Part shown: piece by piece, positions 14,929 through 16,983 of the stretch
Position numbering within the stretch: position 1 is the stretch's first letter
How the letters are laid out: the number at the start of each line of letters is the position of its first letter
Assembly (NCBI GenBank): GCA_943908405.1
Contig: CALTTE010000037.1
Coordinates: 1 to 16,983, forward strand
Direction: 5' to 3'
Source: an uncultured Moraxella sp.
GTDB taxonomy: Bacteria > Pseudomonadota > Gammaproteobacteria > Pseudomonadales > Moraxellaceae
Length of the DNA: 16,983 bases
The notes under the pieces: generated by a model
The model's database searches: none
Seen by the model: the letters and a program-made list of their open reading frames with translations, nothing else
Told to the model about the DNA's origin: nothing
Translations under genes and position numbers: made by a program

Positions 14929-15644
14929 TAAAACCCCAAGGCTTGCTTTTGGGCGTCAATAAGTGCCGTTATGCCCTGCTGTGCCAAATCCAGCATTTGA
15001 TTGGTTTCATCACGACTAAACGCCTGACCTTCGCCTGTGCCTTGAATTTCAATAAATCCGCCTTGCTCGGTCATCACCACATTCAAATCGGTATCTGAGC
15101 TTGAATCTTCTATATAATCCAAATCAAGCAAGACCTGCCCTGCTTTTACTCCCACCGATACCGCCGCCACCAAGCCCAAAAAAGGGTCAGTTTTTAGCTT
15201 TTTTTGTCGCTGTAGGCTCTCTAGGGCATCAATCACCGCCACCGCTGCCCCTGTAATGCTTGCCGTGCGTGTACCGCCGTCCGCTTGCAAGACATCGCAG
15301 TCCACATAAATGGTGTATTCGCCAAGCTTTTTTAAATCAAGCATTGCCCGAAGCGAACGCCCGATAAGTCGCTGAATCTCTTGGGTGCGACCTGACTGCT
15401 TGCCCTTGACCGCTTCTCGCTGGGTGCGTGTGCCTGTCGCTCTAGGCAGCATACCGTATTCGGCGGTAAGCCAGCCTTGCCCTTGTCCTTTAAGCCAGCG
15501 GGGGACGCCTTGCTCTATCGTGGCGGTGCATAATACTTTGGTATCACCAAAGCTCACCAACACCGACCCTTCGGCGTGCTTGGTATAATGGCGTTCAAAC
15601 GTGATGGGGCGTAATTCGCTATTACTACGGTTATTGTGTCGCAT
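14928..15644 (-). CDS. rph: Ribonuclease PH
   Basis: A phosphate-dependent 3'-to-5' exoribonuclease that trims tRNA precursor 3' ends, acting as a cytoplasmic hexamer. It has 238 residues, identical to the length of intact E. coli RNase PH. Visible marks are LTAEYGMLPRAT, the arginine-rich RTQEIQRLIGRSLRA, DCDVLQADGGTRTASITGA and the acidic cluster DYIEDSSSDTDLNVV with Asp180 and Asp186, six apart like the catalytic pair of the B. subtilis enzyme. The ATG at 15644 has AAGGTG 5 nt upstream. It is transcribed divergently from the WG-repeat gene. Confidence 0.97.
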   Translation of the reverse strand: MRHNNRSNSELRPITFERHYTKHAEGSVLVSFGDTKVLCTATIEQGVPRWLKGQGQGWLTAEYGMLPRATGTRTQREAVKGKQSGRTQEIQRLIGRSLRAMLDLKKLGEYTIYVDCDVLQADGGTRTASITGAAVAVIDALESLQRQKKLKTDPFLGLVAAVSVGVKAGQVLLDLDYIEDSSSDTDLNVVMTEQGGFIEIQGTGEGQAFSRDETNQMLDLAQQGITALIDAQKQALGF

Positions 15645-15667
15645 AAAATCACCTTAAAAAAAGGGCT

Positions 15668-15696
15668 ATAGTAACCAGTATTGGCAAAAATGGCAA
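15668..15696 (-). promoter_or_regulatory. Promoter of rph
   Basis: On the minus strand TTGCCA (15696-15691) and TACTAT (15673-15668) are 17 bp apart, placing the start near 15661 and giving a leader of about 15 nt before the ATG at 15644. Confidence 0.55.
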
Positions 15697-15746
15697 TGGC
15701 AAAGCATAATTTTGACTAACTTAGCCGACAAACACAAAAAAAACAG

Positions 15747-15788
15747 TTGACAAACAAATACAACCTTTTTATAGTAACTGAACACTAT
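15747..15788 (+). promoter_or_regulatory. Promoter and possible operator of the WG-repeat gene
   Basis: A perfect TTGACA (15747-15752) and TATAGT (15770-15775) have the ideal 17-bp spacer. ATAGT at 15771-15775 and ACTAT at 15784-15788 form an inverted repeat across the -10 and start site, a place where a repressor could bind. Confidence 0.7.
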
Positions 15789-15803
15789 CATTTAGGAGCA
15801 ACA

Positions 15804-16610
15804 ATGCGTATCACCAAAAAAACTGTCCTTGCAGGACTACTCTTAACTACACTATCAGGCACGGCGTGGGCTGAGGAATGTATAACACCAAATGTTAGTG
15901 GCTATGACTATGTCTCTTGTCTAAATGAAGGCTTGGCAGTGGTGGTAAAAAATGATAAATTCGGCTTTATTGACCGCAGCGGCAGAGCAGTGATTCCTTT
16001 GCGGTTTGATGATGCTGGCTATTTTAACGACGGCTTGGCAGTGGTGCGAAAAAATGGTAAAAAAGGCTACATTGACCGCACAGGCAGAGCAGTGATTCCT
16101 TTGCAGTTTGATTTGGCTTATGATTTTAACGACGGCTTGGCAATGGTGAAAAAAAACGGTCAATACGGCTTTATTGACCGCACTGGCAGGGTAGTCATTC
16201 CTTTGCAGTTTGATGATGCTTACCCTTTTAACGACGGCTTGGCAGCGGTGAAAAAAAACGGTAAAGCAGGCTTTATTGACCGCACTGGTAGGGTAGTCAT
16301 TCCTTTACAGTTTGATGAGGCTGGCTCTTTTAACGACGGCTTGGCAGCGGTGAAAAAAAACGGTAAAGCAGGCTTTATTGACCGCACTGGTAGGGTAGTC
16401 ATTCCTTTACAGTTTGATGAGGCTGGCTCTTTTAACGACGGCTTGGCAATGGTGAAAAAAAACGGTAAAGCAGGCTTTATTGACCGCACTGGCAGGGTAG
16501 TCATTGCTTTGCGGTTTGATGATGCTGGCTATTTTAACGACGGCTTGGTAGCGGTGAAAAAAAACGGCGAAACGTTTTATATCAATAAGCAAGGCAGACG
16601 AGTGGACTGA
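15804..16610 (+). CDS. Secreted WG-repeat protein
   Basis: The 268-residue protein begins with a signal peptide (cleavage after Ala23, AWA), so it is exported. A short cysteine pair region (Cys26, Cys39) precedes seven tandem 34-residue units starting at residue 41, with the last one truncated. Each reads NDGLAxVKKNGKxGFIDRTGRVVIPLQFDxAxxF, the WG (KWG) beta-repeat pattern. Units start at 15924, 16026, 16128, 16230, 16332, 16434 and 16536, exactly 102 bp apart. Known WG proteins are mostly of uncertain function; a binding or surface role is only a guess. The ATG has AGGAG 5 nt upstream, while the in-frame TTG at 15747 lies inside the -35 box and is rejected. Confidence 0.9.
   Translation: MRITKKTVLAGLLLTTLSGTAWAEECITPNVSGYDYVSCLNEGLAVVVKNDKFGFIDRSGRAVIPLRFDDAGYFNDGLAVVRKNGKKGYIDRTGRAVIPLQFDLAYDFNDGLAMVKKNGQYGFIDRTGRVVIPLQFDDAYPFNDGLAAVKKNGKAGFIDRTGRVVIPLQFDEAGSFNDGLAAVKKNGKAGFIDRTGRVVIPLQFDEAGSFNDGLAMVKKNGKAGFIDRTGRVVIALRFDDAGYFNDGLVAVKKNGETFYINKQGRRVD
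15924..16607 (+). repeat. 102-bp tandem repeat array in the WG-repeat gene
   Basis: There are six full units and one partial unit with an exact 102-bp period. Units 16230-16331 and 16332-16433 are identical over all 102 bases; the outer units differ at scattered, often silent, positions. Units three to seven each contain a run of eight A residues. Confidence 0.95.
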
Positions 16611-16626
16611 TGCTATTTTCACCCAG

Positions 16627-16652
16627 CACCACCCAAGCGGTGGTGTTTTTTT
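16627..16652 (+). terminator. Rho-independent terminator of the WG-repeat gene
   Basis: CACCACC (16627-16633) pairs with GGTGGTG (16639-16645) around a 5-nt loop, followed at once by seven T residues (16646-16652). This is the clearest intrinsic terminator in the window. Confidence 0.92.
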
Positions 16653-16734
16653 AAAGTTTTGGCTGGCTTTTTTTAATTCTTTTTTAGCCCTTTTTAACTC
16701 TTTTTATCCAGTTATTAAAAGTGTACATATGTAT

Positions 16735-16863
16735 TGTTATAATGGTTGAATCTGTTATAATAACAAAAAGGGCAACAATCAATACTACATCGCTGGTTGT
16801 GCTGTTGGTTAACCAGCTATTAACCACTGTTGATTAACGCCCTTAGTGCAATCGTGTTATAAT
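16735..16863 (+). promoter_or_regulatory. Three extended -10 elements upstream of the last gene
   Basis: TGTTATAAT, an extended -10 with perfect TATAAT, appears at 16735-16743, 16753-16761 and 16855-16863. The second can use TTGTTA at 16734-16739 as -35 (16-bp spacer). The first overlaps the palindrome TACATATGTA at 16724-16733. The last lies about 27 bp before the ATG at 16890. All could drive the downstream gene. Confidence 0.55.
16768..16844 (+). other. Structured leader with nested inverted repeats
   Basis: AAGGGC (16768-16773) and GCCCTT (16839-16844) form an outer stem. AATCAA and TTGATT continue it after a small internal loop. Inside, GCTGGTT (16792-16798) pairs with AACCAGC (16811-16817), or GGTTAA (16807-16812) pairs with TTAACC (16820-16825). 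Transcripts from the two upstream -10 elements would contain it. No known riboswitch was recognised. Confidence 0.4.
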
Positions 16864-16889
16864 AAGCCAAATTTTTTAAGGAAAAGCCA

Positions 16890-16983
16890 ATGACAGAACA
16901 CACCCCCAAACACAGCCACGTGGACGAAAGCGACAAAGTCAAAGACACCGTTTTTGACAGTGAGGTCAATAGCGAAAAGGCCC
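16890..16983 (+). CDS. 5' end of an unidentified gene
   Basis: An ATG at 16890 follows AAGGAAA with good spacing and opens a frame for the last 31 codons. The N-terminus is hydrophilic and charged (MTEHTPKHSHVDESDKVKD, then acidic), without a signal peptide. Proteins such as GrpE or FtsY have acidic starts of this kind, but nothing here identifies it. The gene is cut by the window edge. Confidence 0.7.
   Translation, partial: MTEHTPKHSHVDESDKVKDTVFDSEVNSEKA

Noticed and set aside
15747..15803. Longer TTG start for the WG-repeat protein
   Set aside because: The TTG forms part of the -35 box, and the ATG at 15804 gives a signal peptide and a good ribosome site.
16220..16504. Repetitive 94-residue minus-strand reading frame opposite the WG-repeat gene
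   Set aside because: It is the mirror of the 102-bp repeat; no ribosome site or promoter supports it, and the + strand gene explains the sequence.
15924..16607. CRISPR-like array
   Set aside because: Units are contiguous, in frame and encode a protein repeat; there are no unique spacers.
16705..16713. DnaA box near TTATCCAGT
   Set aside because: It is only a partial match to TTATNCACA, it stands alone, and no dnaA, dnaN or clustered boxes are nearby.

Overview
The window looks like chromosomal DNA of a gammaproteobacterium of the family Moraxellaceae (Moraxella or a close relative). This rests on gene content, protein resemblance, A+T-rich spacers and a codon style rich in GCC, AAA and TTA; it is an inference, since no rRNA or tRNA gene is present. 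No prophage, insertion sequence, CRISPR array or conjugation gene was recognised. Most of the window is housekeeping.

Layout. A heptanucleotide tandem repeat (1-62) and a short coding-like tail precede metG (288-2354), which has a doubled extended -10 promoter. On the + strand follow a TIGR04219-type outer-membrane barrel protein, a small secreted protein of unknown function, the D-Ala-D-Ala carboxypeptidase dacC and hemB, which ends in a clear terminator. A small minus-strand gene resembling Roadblock/LC7 proteins (6676-7091) is then split by a perfect 44-bp tandem duplication, although its promoter is full consensus. An AldB/ExaC-type aldehyde dehydrogenase (7449-8960) converges on a five-gene minus-strand run: gltS, a signal-less YkuD protein resembling the cytoplasmic L,D-carboxypeptidase ElsL, a LysR regulator, bioA and bioD. 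Upstream of gltS, rph and a small membrane protein overlap by one base on the minus strand. A divergent + strand gene encodes a secreted WG-repeat protein with seven 34-residue units and a strong terminator. The window ends in a structured leader with three TGTTATAAT elements and the first 31 codons of an unidentified gene.

How the genes fit together. dacC and the ElsL-like protein both act on peptidoglycan peptides, one in the periplasm and one in the cytoplasm. GltS imports glutamate, and the LysR gene 13 bp upstream of bioAD is a candidate local regulator. The most distinctive feature is the number of recent-looking short tandem duplications, in spacers (15 to 30 bp) and inside genes (15 bp in bioA and gltS, 18 bp in the small secreted gene, 44 bp in the LC7-like gene, 102 bp in the WG gene). 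The 44-bp case has frameshifted a gene and could be a reversible on/off switch. No wholly new multi-gene system was found.
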